Below, piece by piece: positions 9,212 through 17,589 of a DNA stretch of 64,000 bases (its first letter is position 1; each line of letters starts with the position of its first letter). Origin of the DNA: an uncultured Lachnospiraceae bacterium (lineage in GTDB: Bacteria > Bacillota > Clostridia > Lachnospirales > Lachnospiraceae); the NCBI GenBank assembly GCA_947172645.1, contig CAMWBY010000013.1, positions 62,001-126,000 of the forward strand, in the 5' to 3' direction. The notes beneath the pieces were generated by a model. It was not told the origin of the DNA. It was given only the letters and a program-made list of their open reading frames with translations, and did not search any database. A program made the position numbers and the translations under genes.

Positions 9212-9829
9212 ATGCACTACAAAAATATTGTTTTTGACATCGACGGCACGCTGTTAGATACAGAATATGCCGTTCTGCATTCTATGCAGGATACTCTGGC
9301 AAACCTCTGGGGGAAAGAATACCCGATTGAGGAATTGAAATTTGCCTTGGGAATTACCGGGGTTGACGCGTTGCAACAGCTTGGTATAGAAGACATTCCC
9401 CAAACCATAGACCTCTGGAATGAAACGATGGTGAAATATGCGGATACCGTAACTCTTTTCCCTGGGATAAAAGAATTGTTGGAGAGCCTGTCAGAATTGG
9501 GTTGTAGCATAGGCATTGTAACCTCCAGAATACGGTCAGAATTTGAAAAAGAATTTTACCGGCTTGGCATTCTTCCTTATTTTCAAACCGTCGTCTGTGC
9601 AGACGATACCGAAAAACATAAACCGGACGCTGCGCCTCTCCTTAAATATATGGAACTGTCCGGGGCAGACAGGCAGGCGACCCTTTATGTGGGGGACAGT
9701 CAATATGACGGCCAGTGTGCGGAAAATGCAGGGATTGACTTTGCCTTAGCCGTATGGGGCAGCCACAGCCGGACAGTAAAAGCGAAGTATTACCTGGAGG
9801 AGCCGGACAATTTGCTGTCTGTTGTTTAA
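9212..9829 (+). CDS. HAD-superfamily hydrolase, phosphoglycolate phosphatase-like
   Basis: 205 residues with all four HAD motifs: nucleophile loop DIDGT near residue 9, motif II VTS near residue 99, motif III lysine in TEKHKPD near 134, and motif IV GDSQYD near 156. The cap inserted after motif I is the alpha-helical type of subfamily IA, as in phosphoglycolate phosphatase and beta-phosphoglucomutase. It is expected to hydrolyse small phosphomonoesters in the cytosol; the substrate is not predictable. It has its own AAGAAAGGA ribosome site and is separated from its neighbours by 170 bp and 90 bp. Confidence 0.9.
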   Translation: MHYKNIVFDIDGTLLDTEYAVLHSMQDTLANLWGKEYPIEELKFALGITGVDALQQLGIEDIPQTIDLWNETMVKYADTVTLFPGIKELLESLSELGCSIGIVTSRIRSEFEKEFYRLGILPYFQTVVCADDTEKHKPDAAPLLKYMELSGADRQATLYVGDSQYDGQCAENAGIDFALAVWGSHSRTVKAKYYLEEPDNLLSVV

Positions 9830-9857
9830 TGGTATATTTTTTAATGAAAATATTTTT

Positions 9858-9879
9858 ATATGACACACTGATGTCATAT
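9858..9879. promoter_or_regulatory. Palindromic operator-like site before zinc-ribbon gene
   Basis: ATATGACA and TGTCATAT, perfect 8-bp arms with a 6-bp spacer, lie about 40 bp upstream of the start at 9921 and just upstream of a possible -10 (TATAGT, about 9890). Position and symmetry suit a dimeric repressor site; the regulator is unknown. Confidence 0.45.
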
Positions 9880-9920
9880 TATGCCTGCTATAGTAATCCA
9901 AAAAACAGGAGGATTACACT

Positions 9921-10190
9921 ATGGATATGAAATCAGAAATGAAAATTTGTCAAAGCTGCGGAATGCCTATGCAGGAGGACCAATACGGCACAAACCAGGA
10001 CGGAAGCAAAAACGACACTTACTGCTGCTACTGCTACAAGGACGGCGCTTTTACCCAAGACTGCTCTCTGGAAGAGATGGTGAACTTCTGCGCCCCCTTT
10101 GAGGTTGAAGGAGGCCGCTGCAAAACCCTTGACGAGGCGAAGGCTGCACTGATGCAGTATTTCCCTACACTGGCACGGTGGAAAGCGTAA
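9921..10190 (+). CDS. Putative zinc-ribbon protein
   Basis: 89 residues. The N-terminal half has CQSCGMPM, YGTNQDGS and YCCYCYKDGAF, two CxxC pairs matching the putative zinc-ribbon family (Pfam zinc_ribbon_2). Proteins of this type are common as short stand-alone ORFs in Clostridia; their role is unknown, with metal binding the only safe inference. GGAGG lies 8 nt before the ATG. The gene is convergent with the oxidoreductase at 10259, with a shared terminator between them. Confidence 0.8.
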   Translation: MDMKSEMKICQSCGMPMQEDQYGTNQDGSKNDTYCCYCYKDGAFTQDCSLEEMVNFCAPFEVEGGRCKTLDEAKAALMQYFPTLARWKA

Positions 10191-10201
10191 TATATCTGAC
10201 A

Positions 10202-10231
10202 AAAACGGCGTGATTTCGGTTGCGCCGTTTT
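10202..10231. terminator. Bidirectional terminator between zinc-ribbon and oxidoreductase genes
   Basis: AAAACGGCG (10202-10210) and CGCCGTTTT (10223-10231) form a perfect 9-bp stem with a 12-nt loop. Reading left, the stem is followed by a T run, and reading right it ends in TTTT. It serves two convergent genes. Confidence 0.7.
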
Positions 10232-10258
10232 CGGCTGTATGCAATAAATCTTACATCA

Positions 10259-11755
10259 TTATGAAACCGTATCGAAATGACAACGTTTCTTAATCTCCAT
10301 AACCGCAAACTTCCCTGAAGTAGCCGCCGCAGGAAGTCCTCCGTTTGTGGTGAGCCACTGGCTGGCCAGAAAAACATTCGCAAGACCTTTTATGCTGTTT
10401 TTTGCAGTCAGGCTTTTATATCCTTTTTGTTCAAAGAAGCTCATGAAGGAGCCTTTATAGGCACCGCACCATTTGCTTAAAGTCATAGGCGAATATGTGT
10501 CAAGCAAAATCAGTCTGTCGCGAAGCCCCGGATAATGTTGTTCGATGCGTGTCCTGACCTCCTCTGCAATCCTTTCCTTCTGTGCGCAGTATTCTTCCTT
10601 CTTCCCATAGATTTTACACCAATATGCATAGTCCGCTTCATCCTGCCGGATGTTACACTGGATAACGCGCCTGTCCTTTGGAAAAAGCGTCCTGTCATAA
10701 TCATAAATCCTCACGCTCAGATAATCAATTTCCTGTTCCCCCACGTTAAATTTTTCACAGGGAAAAACAATAGAACCGCCTCCGATTCCATAGTCCTCCT
10801 CCCCATCTATCCCAAAGGAGACATGAAATGTAGAAAATACCCGGTAGCCTGCTTTGTCCCCATACATCTTCCTGAGATTTCTGTCCATGTACTTTCGTTC
10901 AAGTAACTGTCCAAACGTTACCGCGGGGTCCACTGCGCATATCACAAAATCACAATTCACCGTGCTTCCATCTGCAAAAAGTATCCTCTGCGCTTTTTCA
11001 TGGCTCACCTCAATTTTCTCAGCCGCCATACCCGTACAGAGCTTTCCTCCAAGTTCTTGAAATCTCTTAGTGATACGCTGTGCCATACCCACCGAACCGC
11101 CCATGGGAATTGCAGCATTGGCTCCCGTATAAAACCCATAGGAAGAAATCAACGCCACCGCTTTACAGGATACATCCAAATACCGCCGCATCATTTCCCG
11201 GATATAGGGATTATGAAAGCGTCCCGCCAAGTCCTCTATCGTATCCTTCCCGTACTCTTTGACGACTTTCCCCATTTCGGACATGCTCATGCCAAATCTT
11301 ATGTACTCCGCCAGGTTCATCTGTGCCAAAGACTTTTCGCATGGCACCCTGACAGACTCCGCCATCCTCACGCTGTCAAAAAATCGATTGATTTCCTCCC
11401 TATCCTCCGGCGCAACCGCAAGAAATTCCTGCCTTGCTTTCTCAATGTCACACCAAAAATGCAAGGCCATACCGTCCGCCTCCAGACAGTAAAAACAGGG
11501 TTCATAATATAATTCTATACCATCATCAATCATACCTGTCGTGCGCCAGATTTGATACAAATCATCCTTTGGATTACAGCCCGTCAGCCAGTGGATACAA
11601 TTGTCGATATGATATCCGCGGCGGTTCCATCCTGTACATTCCCCTCCGGGAAACGTATTTTTCTCATAGAGCGTCACATCATATCCATCCAGCAATGCAT
11701 AAATCCCTGCCGTAAGTCCTGCAATACCACCACCGATGACGATAATCTTCTTCAT
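10259..11755 (-). CDS. FAD-dependent oxidoreductase, phytoene desaturase (CrtI)-like
   Basis: 498 residues. The N-terminus KKIIVIGGGIAGLTAGIYAL is a Rossmann dinucleotide-binding motif (GGGIAGLTA), followed by the basic-acidic LYEKN and FPGGECTGW typical of the phytoene desaturase/amine oxidase family. The C-terminal NVFLASQWLTTNGGLPAAATSG is the second FAD-contacting motif. The family includes carotenoid desaturases and many clostridial NAD(P)/FAD oxidoreductases of unknown substrate. It lies downstream of the amino-acid ABC importer genes in the same direction, 112 bp after the binding-protein gene, with a hairpin between them; readthrough expression is possible. No other carotenoid genes are present, so a carotenoid role is not supported. 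Confidence 0.85.
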   Translation of the reverse strand: MKKIIVIGGGIAGLTAGIYALLDGYDVTLYEKNTFPGGECTGWNRRGYHIDNCIHWLTGCNPKDDLYQIWRTTGMIDDGIELYYEPCFYCLEADGMALHFWCDIEKARQEFLAVAPEDREEINRFFDSVRMAESVRVPCEKSLAQMNLAEYIRFGMSMSEMGKVVKEYGKDTIEDLAGRFHNPYIREMMRRYLDVSCKAVALISSYGFYTGANAAIPMGGSVGMAQRITKRFQELGGKLCTGMAAEKIEVSHEKAQRILFADGSTVNCDFVICAVDPAVTFGQLLERKYMDRNLRKMYGDKAGYRVFSTFHVSFGIDGEEDYGIGGGSIVFPCEKFNVGEQEIDYLSVRIYDYDRTLFPKDRRVIQCNIRQDEADYAYWCKIYGKKEEYCAQKERIAEEVRTRIEQHYPGLRDRLILLDTYSPMTLSKWCGAYKGSFMSFFEQKGYKSLTAKNSIKGLANVFLASQWLTTNGGLPAAATSGKFAVMEIKKRCHFDTVS

Positions 11756-11781
11756 TGTCCAACATGCCTCCTATATAACAG

Positions 11782-11823
11782 AAGACTACCGCAGGCAGAT
11801 TACCTCTGTCCCACGGCAGTCTT
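11782..11823 (-). terminator. Hairpin between binding-protein gene and oxidoreductase gene
   Basis: AAGACTACCG and CGGCAGTCTT pair over 10 bp with one mismatch around a 22-nt loop. There is no clear U tract in the leftward direction, so it may be an attenuator or processing site rather than a full terminator. Confidence 0.4.
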
Positions 11824-11867
11824 TTACTGTTCTCTTCTATATTCTGGTAAATGTCATATCCCCAGGC

Positions 11868-12812
11868 TTACTCAGCCGTTACCTCTTCCGTATACTTTAC
11901 GCCAAGCTCAGAGATTGTCCCGTCCGCCAGCTTTGCCTCGATGGCCTTGTTAATCATGTCAAGCAGCGCCGTATTGCCTTTCTGTACTGCAATCGCATAT
12001 TCCTCAGACTCAAAAGCTGCGGAATCCTCAACGATTTTCAAGCCTTCGTTATCGCTGACATATTTCTGAGCGGTTGCGGAGTCGATTACGACTACGTCGC
12101 ACTTACCGTTTACAAGCTCCATGACAGCTTCGGTGCCCTTCTTGAATGCCTCATAAGGATAACCCATATCCTTGACGCACACCTCGCCGGTATAGCCCTG
12201 TACGACACAAATCTTCTTGTCCGCCATATCCGCCGCTGCCGCAATGTCAGAGTCTTCTTTGACAATCATAACCTGTGTCGCGGTATAGTAAGGTGTGGAA
12301 AAATCAACCGCCTCCAACCTCTCTTCCGTAACAGTCATACCTGCGATAACCGCATCAATCTGACCGTTCTGCAGTGCGATAAGCAGGGAATCAAATTCCA
12401 TGTTCTCAACTGCTGCCGTCATGCCGTTCTCTTCCGCAATCTGTTTTGCAATCGCCATATCGATGCCGTCATACTGGTCGATAACGCCTGTGCCTGCCAC
12501 AAACTCAAAAGGAGGGAACTCTGCGTTCGTACCGAAAGTGATAACGCCCTCTGTCTTCGTAGCTGCCCCTGACTGCTCCGCCTCCGCCGTAGCGTCTTCT
12601 GCGCCATCAGCCTCTGTAGCCTCCGCTTCGTCTTCCGCCTCTGTGGGTGCGGCTGCTTCTGTTTCATCCGCTGCCGTATCCTCTGCAGCTGCTTCTGTCT
12701 CTGTGTTTGCAGCGTCTGTTGTCGTATCCGCACTGTTTCCACACGCTGCAAGCGTGGAAACCATCATAGCCATGGTAAGTACAAGTGCGGCTGCCTTTGT
12801 TGCTTTTTTCAT
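11868..12812 (-). CDS. Polar amino-acid ABC transporter substrate-binding lipoprotein
   Basis: 314 residues. A lipoprotein signal ends in the lipobox LAAC with Cys24. An unusually long Ala/Glu/Thr/Asp linker (about residues 25-87) precedes the SBP_bac_3 domain, which has ITFGTNAEFPPFEF, DGIDMAIAKQIAEE, DAVIAGMTVTEER and FSTPYY. It is anchored on the outer face of the membrane and delivers an amino acid to the permease at 13845-14543. GGAGGAG lies 8 nt upstream of the ATG. The 137-bp gap to the ATPase gene has small hairpins and a TATATT that may provide an extra promoter for higher expression. Confidence 0.93.
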   Translation of the reverse strand: MKKATKAAALVLTMAMMVSTLAACGNSADTTTDAANTETEAAAEDTAADETEAAAPTEAEDEAEATEADGAEDATAEAEQSGAATKTEGVITFGTNAEFPPFEFVAGTGVIDQYDGIDMAIAKQIAEENGMTAAVENMEFDSLLIALQNGQIDAVIAGMTVTEERLEAVDFSTPYYTATQVMIVKEDSDIAAAADMADKKICVVQGYTGEVCVKDMGYPYEAFKKGTEAVMELVNGKCDVVVIDSATAQKYVSDNEGLKIVEDSAAFESEEYAIAVQKGNTALLDMINKAIEAKLADGTISELGVKYTEEVTAE

Positions 12813-12949
12813 AATTATCTCCTCCTAATAAATATATAAAATATAGATTGTGTACCGGGACTGCCTGCAAGCCATGCAGTTCCGTATATCTGAAACCAAC
12901 TTACCTGCCTTGTCGCAGGAAGCCGGCCTGATATCTTGATGATGCTCTA

Positions 12950-13672
12950 TTAAAGGACCTTGCTCAAGAATAGCTTCGTCCTCTCATTCTTCGGATTGCT
13001 GAACACCTCTTCCGGCGTACCGCTCTCCATCACCTGCCCCTGGTCGATAAAAAGCACCCTGGACGCCACTTCCCTGGCAAACCCCATCTCATGGGTGACA
13101 ATCACCATCGTCATGCCTGACCTGGCAAGGTCTTTCATGACATCCAAAACCTCGCCCACCATCTCCGGGTCCAGCGCCGAAGTCGGCTCGTCGAACAGCA
13201 TAATCTCCGGATTCATGGCAAGCGCCCTGGCAATGGCCACACGCTGCTGCTGGCCGCCGGAAAGCTGCGCCGGATAGGCGTCCGCCTTCTCGGACAGGTT
13301 AACCCGCTCCAATAACTCCTGTCCCTTCTTGACCGCCTCCTGCTTCGTCATCTTCTTAAGAAGCACCGGGGCAAGCGTGATATTATCCATGATAGTCAGA
13401 TGGGGAAACAAGTTAAACTGTTGGAACACCATCCCCATTTTCTGCCTGACTTCGTTCACATTCACTTTCGGCGCGTTAATCTGCTGGTCGTCCACATAGA
13501 TTTCACCCTCTGTCGCTTCCTCGAGCAGATTAAGACACCTTAAAAAAGTACTTTTACCGGAACCGGAAGGGCCAATCACAACCACAACTTCACCCGGTGA
13601 AATATGTTCGTCTATTCCGTCAAGGACTGTCAGGTCACCAAATTTTTTATGTAAATTCTTCACTTTAATCAT
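12950..13672 (-). CDS. Amino-acid ABC transporter ATP-binding protein (GlnQ-like)
   Basis: 240 residues, the usual size. Walker [10 protein letters not shown] (34-42), Q loop in [11 protein letters not shown], signature LSGGQQQR, Walker B IMLFDEP followed by TSALDPE, and the switch histidine in VTHEMGF are all intact. This is the PAO/GlnQ class of polar amino-acid importers. Start at 13672 has GGAGGG 7 nt upstream. It is the second gene of the leftward importer operon, separated from the permease by a 172-bp hairpin-rich segment. Confidence 0.95.
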   Translation of the reverse strand: MIKVKNLHKKFGDLTVLDGIDEHISPGEVVVVIGPSGSGKSTFLRCLNLLEEATEGEIYVDDQQINAPKVNVNEVRQKMGMVFQQFNLFPHLTIMDNITLAPVLLKKMTKQEAVKKGQELLERVNLSEKADAYPAQLSGGQQQRVAIARALAMNPEIMLFDEPTSALDPEMVGEVLDVMKDLARSGMTMVIVTHEMGFAREVASRVLFIDQGQVMESGTPEEVFSNPKNERTKLFLSKVL

Positions 13673-13698
13673 AAGTGTCCCTCCATACTAACCACCAC

Positions 13699-13834
13699 GA
13701 TTCCGCTCTGCGGAATCTCAAAGCTGTGCGGAGAATGCCGTATTTTAGGCATTCTCCTGTGTGAGATGGAGTTGCAAAGCAACTCCTAGAACTTCTTCGC
13801 GAAGCAGCCTATGCTGCGAGTGATTAGAAGTTCT
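13699..13834 (-). repeat. Cluster of tandem hairpins between permease and ATPase genes
   Basis: Inverted repeats are packed into 136 bp: GATTCCGC/GCGGAATC (13699-13717, 3-nt loop), GGAGAATGCC/GGCATTCTCC (13730-13757), GGAGTTGC/GCAACTCC (13768-13786), and an outer AGAACTTCT/AGAAGTTCT (13788-13834) enclosing CTTCGCGAAG and GCAGC/GCTGC. It lies inside an operon with no U tract. It may be an extragenic palindromic repeat or an mRNA processing or stability element that sets the ratio of permease to ATPase and binding protein. Confidence 0.6.
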
Positions 13835-13844
13835 TCTCACGCTA

Positions 13845-14543
13845 TTACCTGATATCGGACTTCCTCAGCGCTTTCTCCACTCTGCCGAGAAGCAGCGTCA
13901 GTATCTTAATCAGCACATAATAAATTACCGCCGTGCCGATTAGCGGCATAAATGCAAGGAAAGTGGCGCTCTTTATAAAATCGCCCGCCTTCTGGATATC
14001 CATCAGCCCAACGTAGCCCACAATAGCGGTCTCCTTGACAAGCACGATAAACTCATTGCACAGCGCCGGAAAAATGTTCTTCACTGCCTGGGGAATCACA
14101 ATCCTCGTCATTGTCTGGAACCCATTGAGCCCAAGAGACCTGCCCGCCTCAACCTGCCCATGGTTGACTGAGAGGATACCGCCCCTGATAATCTCGGATA
14201 CATAGGCTCCCGAATTAATACCAAATGCAATCGCCGCAATAATCCATTTATCAAGATTGACCGTGGCAAAAATTACAAAATAAATAATCATCAACTGCGT
14301 AACCGAAGGGGTACCCCGTATCACATCTGTATAAATCCCACCGATTATCTTAGGCAGCTTCTTCTTGGACAGATTACACATGGCAATCAGCATACCAATC
14401 AAAATACCGATAAACACTGCCAGAAGTGAAATCTTAATGGTAACGCCGATACCGTCGAGCAACAGTTTATAACGGTCTTCCCTGATAAAACATTTATAAA
14501 ATTCATCAGAGAACTTGGTAAACCATTCCTGAATCCCTGTCAT
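13845..14543 (-). CDS. Amino-acid ABC transporter permease (HisM/GlnP type)
   Basis: 232 residues with about five hydrophobic segments and the binding-protein-dependent permease signature NSGAYVSEIIRGGILSVNHG, then GRSLGLNGFQTM, the EAA loop that contacts the ATPase. It carries the HEQ family sequence IVIPQAVKNIFPALCNEFI. First gene of the leftward importer operon (permease, ATPase, binding protein). AAAGGATG lies before the ATG. The promoter is at 14640-14668 and putative operators lie at 14608-14621 and 14692-14713. Confidence 0.93.
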   Translation of the reverse strand: MTGIQEWFTKFSDEFYKCFIREDRYKLLLDGIGVTIKISLLAVFIGILIGMLIAMCNLSKKKLPKIIGGIYTDVIRGTPSVTQLMIIYFVIFATVNLDKWIIAAIAFGINSGAYVSEIIRGGILSVNHGQVEAGRSLGLNGFQTMTRIVIPQAVKNIFPALCNEFIVLVKETAIVGYVGLMDIQKAGDFIKSATFLAFMPLIGTAVIYYVLIKILTLLLGRVEKALRKSDIR

Positions 14544-14607
14544 TTGTTTTCATCCTTTCTTAGCCGTATCTGTATGCGCCGGAATGTTTATAACGCTGTG
14601 CATACTC

Positions 14608-14621
14608 TGCATATATATGCA
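14608..14621. promoter_or_regulatory. Palindrome in the leader of the amino-acid importer operon
   Basis: TGCATATATATGCA is a perfect 14-bp palindrome about 20-30 bp downstream of the predicted transcription start of the permease operon, a good place for a repressor. The binding protein is unknown. Confidence 0.4.
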
Positions 14622-14639
14622 CTCCCATTCCCGACTCGC

Positions 14640-14668
14640 ATTATAACACAAAGAATGGCGATTGAAAA
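14640..14668 (-). promoter_or_regulatory. Promoter of the amino-acid importer operon
   Basis: Minus strand TTTTCA (14663-14668), a 17-bp spacer and TATAAT (14640-14645). The leader to the ATG at 14543 would be about 90 nt. Confidence 0.6.
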
Positions 14669-14691
14669 GTACTATTGTATAATTGGCTGTA

Positions 14692-14713
14692 ATTGCATCA
14701 TTATTGCATCATT
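14692..14713. promoter_or_regulatory. Perfect tandem 11-bp repeat upstream of importer promoter
   Basis: ATTGCATCATT occurs twice in direct tandem (14692-14702 and 14703-14713), about one helical turn apart and 24 bp upstream of the -35 of the leftward importer promoter. This is the geometry expected for an activator bound on one DNA face. Confidence 0.5.
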
Positions 14714-14790
14714 TTATCTGCTTGTCTTGCCATTTCCTTACCGCCATGCCATACTGAATTGAAATAACTGGAAAAAAGTCAAATTATGTC

Positions 14791-14807
14791 TTGCCAATTC
14801 CTGGCAA
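14791..14807. promoter_or_regulatory. Inverted repeat TTGCCA-N5-TGGCAA in divergent intergenic region
   Basis: Perfect 6-bp arms (14791-14796 and 14802-14807) lie between the divergent importer operon and lipoprotein gene, and a further TTTTGGCA follows at about 14811. It is a candidate operator for either gene. The rest of 14544-14904 holds the importer promoter and an AT-rich stretch with TATAAT near 14866. Confidence 0.4.
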
Positions 14808-14904
14808 TATTTTGGCAGGAATGATGATACCCTCGGCAATTAGAGGATATACTATAAGGCAACAAATTATAATTTGCAGGTCATAGAAAGGAATGAGGAA
14901 TATT

Positions 14905-16305
14905 ATGAGAAAAGTGACATGTAAAACAACACCGAACAGAAACCGCCGTTTCTGTACTTTACTGCTGTGCACCGCACTCGCCTGCACGGCATGTGGCGCA
15001 GATAATGACCAGGAACCTGCGCAGGATATCACGCAGGAAAACACGCAGACGCAAGCGCCGGATACCGTTGACGATAACCAGGCATCCCAGGCAGAAGACG
15101 ATGCCCAAACCGAAAACGGCGGACAGTCCGATGAGACAGACAACCAAGCCGCCGGCGCCGATGCCTCCGCCCCTGACATAACAGTCAGTCCTAACGAGAC
15201 AAACATCACAATCGACATGTCCACAGACACGGAGGAAATCACTGCCGACGACGGCACCGTACTTCTCACGAAAAGTTATTCATACCCTGTTATCACGATA
15301 GAAGGAAACAATGAGGCTGCGGAAAAAATCAACGCTGACATCCTCTCCCGTGTGGAATCTTTCCGCGCCAACAAGGAATCGGAAGAATGGGCAAAAGAAG
15401 GTTATGTCTCCTCGCAGGACTCGGAATACGATTTCATTCCCTATATGGAAGATATAGCCTTCGGCATCCAAAGAGCTGACAGTAATGTCATTTCCTTTGT
15501 GGAAACATCCTATTCCTTCACGGGAGGAGCCCACGGCAACTACGGCTCCGGGGGGATTAATTTTAATACCAAGACAGGGGATATCATCGCCTTTTCCGAC
15601 CTGAGTGACGACGCCGTCGCTTTCCACGAAGACACCCTCGCCTACAACCAGGAACTTGCCAAAACAGAAGCTTATCAGGAGCGCATGTTCTCCTCGGATT
15701 TCCTCTCCCCCGATTCATTGGAATCCGTGTTGTATGCCGATGGCAAATGGTACCTTTCCACCGAGGGACTGGTTTTCATAAGCAACCCTTATGAACTTGG
15801 CCCCTACGCGGCAGGCATGATTGAATTTGTCATTCCCTACAGCGACCTGGCGGACATGGGATTTAAGGACTCCTTCGCCTACACAGACAGATTGATTCAA
15901 AGACTGCAGGAAGATGTAACATATCACTCCGACTTAAACGGTGACGGAACAGAGGACGACATCAGCATCCATGTTGAGAATACCGAAAATCCGGAGGGCA
16001 GCTTTGTTGCTGTGCCCTATCTTACTATCAATGGCAAAGAATTTATCGGAAATGGTGAAGACGCCCTGCAAGAACTGACCGAAGGCATCGGCGAGAATTA
16101 TTCCTGGCCGCTGCTGTCCCTGTATGACCTCAACGTGGAAGACCAGTATACCGACCTGGTATTCTTGTCAGACATCCTCATTGAGAACCAGCATAGCACT
16201 TACAGCTATTTCTACCGTTATATGGAAGACGGCTCCCTCGTCTATCTGGGAAAGGCACAGGGCGATGCGAATGACCCTCTGATGACAGTTGAGTTTGTGG
16301 AGTGA
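14905..16305 (+). CDS. DUF3298 (RsiV-like) lipoprotein
   Basis: About 466 residues. A basic N-terminus and hydrophobic stretch lead to cysteines in ALACTACG, a probable lipoprotein signal. A low-complexity Gln/Asp/Thr linker follows to about residue 95. The folded part starts VLLTKSYSYPVITIEGN and has SYSFTGGAHGNYGSGGINFN and GDIIAFSDL, as in the DUF4163/DUF3298 domains of the anti-sigma factor RsiV and many stand-alone lipoproteins. Near the C-terminus DLNGDGTEDD is an EF-hand-like calcium loop. No sigma factor gene is adjacent, so an RsiV function is not supported. The start at 14905 was preferred over 14893 because of GAGG 6 nt upstream. Confidence 0.8.
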   Translation: MRKVTCKTTPNRNRRFCTLLLCTALACTACGADNDQEPAQDITQENTQTQAPDTVDDNQASQAEDDAQTENGGQSDETDNQAAGADASAPDITVSPNETNITIDMSTDTEEITADDGTVLLTKSYSYPVITIEGNNEAAEKINADILSRVESFRANKESEEWAKEGYVSSQDSEYDFIPYMEDIAFGIQRADSNVISFVETSYSFTGGAHGNYGSGGINFNTKTGDIIAFSDLSDDAVAFHEDTLAYNQELAKTEAYQERMFSSDFLSPDSLESVLYADGKWYLSTEGLVFISNPYELGPYAAGMIEFVIPYSDLADMGFKDSFAYTDRLIQRLQEDVTYHSDLNGDGTEDDISIHVENTENPEGSFVAVPYLTINGKEFIGNGEDALQELTEGIGENYSWPLLSLYDLNVEDQYTDLVFLSDILIENQHSTYSYFYRYMEDGSLVYLGKAQGDANDPLMTVEFVE

Positions 16306-16310
16306 TGCTT

Positions 16311-17423
16311 TCAGGTCAGCGCCGTCCTCTTCAATTCTCCCACTACCTCCGCCAGTTCCTTCTCGTCAGAGATAAAAAGCCTGGCGGAGGCTTCCAATGC
16401 AACGTCCGTCACCTGGTTCTGCTTAAGAAAATGAACGTTCTCCCCGTCAAGGCGGTTCATCTTGCAGGCGTTCACCGCCTCGTTGATTCCGTTAAAATAA
16501 CGCATCAACTCGTCAAACCGCCGTATCCTGTCGATGACACCTTTCCCGTACTCCTGTCTTTCCAGGCTACAGACAGCAATCGCCTGCATAGACAGTTTCA
16601 GCTCGCCAGTGATATCCGACGCCTCCATCAATACATCCGGCCGCTTCTTCAGAACGCCCAGGAAATATTCTTTCGCCCCATCCAGGTCCCCCTCTGCAAA
16701 ATACGCAGAGAGCCGTTCCTTCATCTGCCTTGTCTCATATTTCTCAGTGGTCATGCCCACTTTGCATTCATATACTTTAAGCCCCTTCACCTCCGTCCAG
16801 ACCAGGAGAAGAAATTCTGAGATAAAACCAAAGACACGCTTATGGTAATCGTCATAGCCGCTGGCGTCGATTTTCTTTTCTACTTCCGCAAAAATCGAAA
16901 AAAGCCACGCGGCATACTCGTCGTACAATTCTTTGGAAGCTACCATCATATTGCCAAAATAAGTGCCGTTGCCATGTACCAGACGTTCGAAGGTATCATA
17001 ATACTCCGGATACATCCGCCGGATGACCTCCCCGGTCGTAACCAGGTCAAAAATATTGTAATCGCTTGCGTATCCGTCAAAATAAGAAAAGTTTAGTTTA
17101 AGCTTCTTGGACACAATCATATCGTACTCTTCCAGAATAGACAGATAGTCCTTTTCGCTAAAAATCCTGCCTTCTTCCGTGCAGAAATACCTCCTGTAAT
17201 GGCATATGCCCACATAGTCCGTGGTACGCACATTTTTCCACACCCAGTACACCCCTGTCAGTTCCCCGTAATAGCAGTTTTTGTCCGAAATATTGTCCCC
17301 CGTATCATCGCCCGCATATCCGTAGTCTTCGCCGGCTGCCCGTCCCACATGCAGCGGCATATAGATTGGGTCTTTCGGCTGCTCGAATTTCTTATGCGTC
17401 ATTGTAAAAATCGTAACTGACAT
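16311..17423 (-). CDS. DUF4422 domain protein (putative glycosyltransferase)
   Basis: About 370 residues. The N-terminal 240 match DUF4422: VTIFTMTHKKFEQPKDPIY, then LHVGRAAG, DDTGDNISDKNCYYGELTG, YWVWKNV, YVGICHYRRYF and a conserved YFGNMMVASKELYDEY. DUF4422 proteins occur in polysaccharide clusters and are thought to be glycosyltransferases. The last ~130 residues are a helical extension not typical of the family. The start at 17423 was chosen because GAGG lies 9 nt upstream; ATGs at 17432 and 17501 are less well placed. It is isolated from other sugar genes and convergent with the lipoprotein gene, with only 5 bp between stop codons. Confidence 0.8.
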   Translation of the reverse strand: MSVTIFTMTHKKFEQPKDPIYMPLHVGRAAGEDYGYAGDDTGDNISDKNCYYGELTGVYWVWKNVRTTDYVGICHYRRYFCTEEGRIFSEKDYLSILEEYDMIVSKKLKLNFSYFDGYASDYNIFDLVTTGEVIRRMYPEYYDTFERLVHGNGTYFGNMMVASKELYDEYAAWLFSIFAEVEKKIDASGYDDYHKRVFGFISEFLLLVWTEVKGLKVYECKVGMTTEKYETRQMKERLSAYFAEGDLDGAKEYFLGVLKKRPDVLMEASDITGELKLSMQAIAVCSLERQEYGKGVIDRIRRFDELMRYFNGINEAVNACKMNRLDGENVHFLKQNQVTDVALEASARLFISDEKELAEVVGELKRTALT

Positions 17424-17474
17424 ATGTGTCATCCTCATTTCTGTCCAAACCAGTTTCCAAGAATTAATTCCTAT

Positions 17475-17583
17475 GATTAGGGTGTCAAAAGGTGCTGTCA
17501 TAAAATTTCAATGGCAGATTACACAAAATATTCACGAAGCTGTCCTTTGCAACTTATAAAATGCACCTTTTGACACCCTAATC
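17475..17583. repeat. 109-bp MITE-like element with 21-bp perfect terminal inverted repeats
   Basis: The ends 17475-17495 and 17563-17583 are perfect 21-bp inverted repeats beginning GATTAGGGTGTCAAAAG. The core includes CATAAAAT and ATTCACGAAGCTG, also found at 32327-32427. It starts 6 bp from the radical SAM stop codon and could double as a transcript end for that gene. No coding capacity. Confidence 0.75.
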
Positions 17584-17589
17584 TCCCTA

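Noticed and set aside
10259..11755. Carotenoid biosynthesis role for the phytoene desaturase-like gene
   Set aside because: No phytoene synthase or other carotenoid gene in the window; the family is broad in Clostridia.
14905..16305. Anti-sigma factor RsiV assignment for the DUF3298 lipoprotein
   Set aside because: It is a lipoprotein with no cytosolic anti-sigma domain and no adjacent ECF sigma gene.
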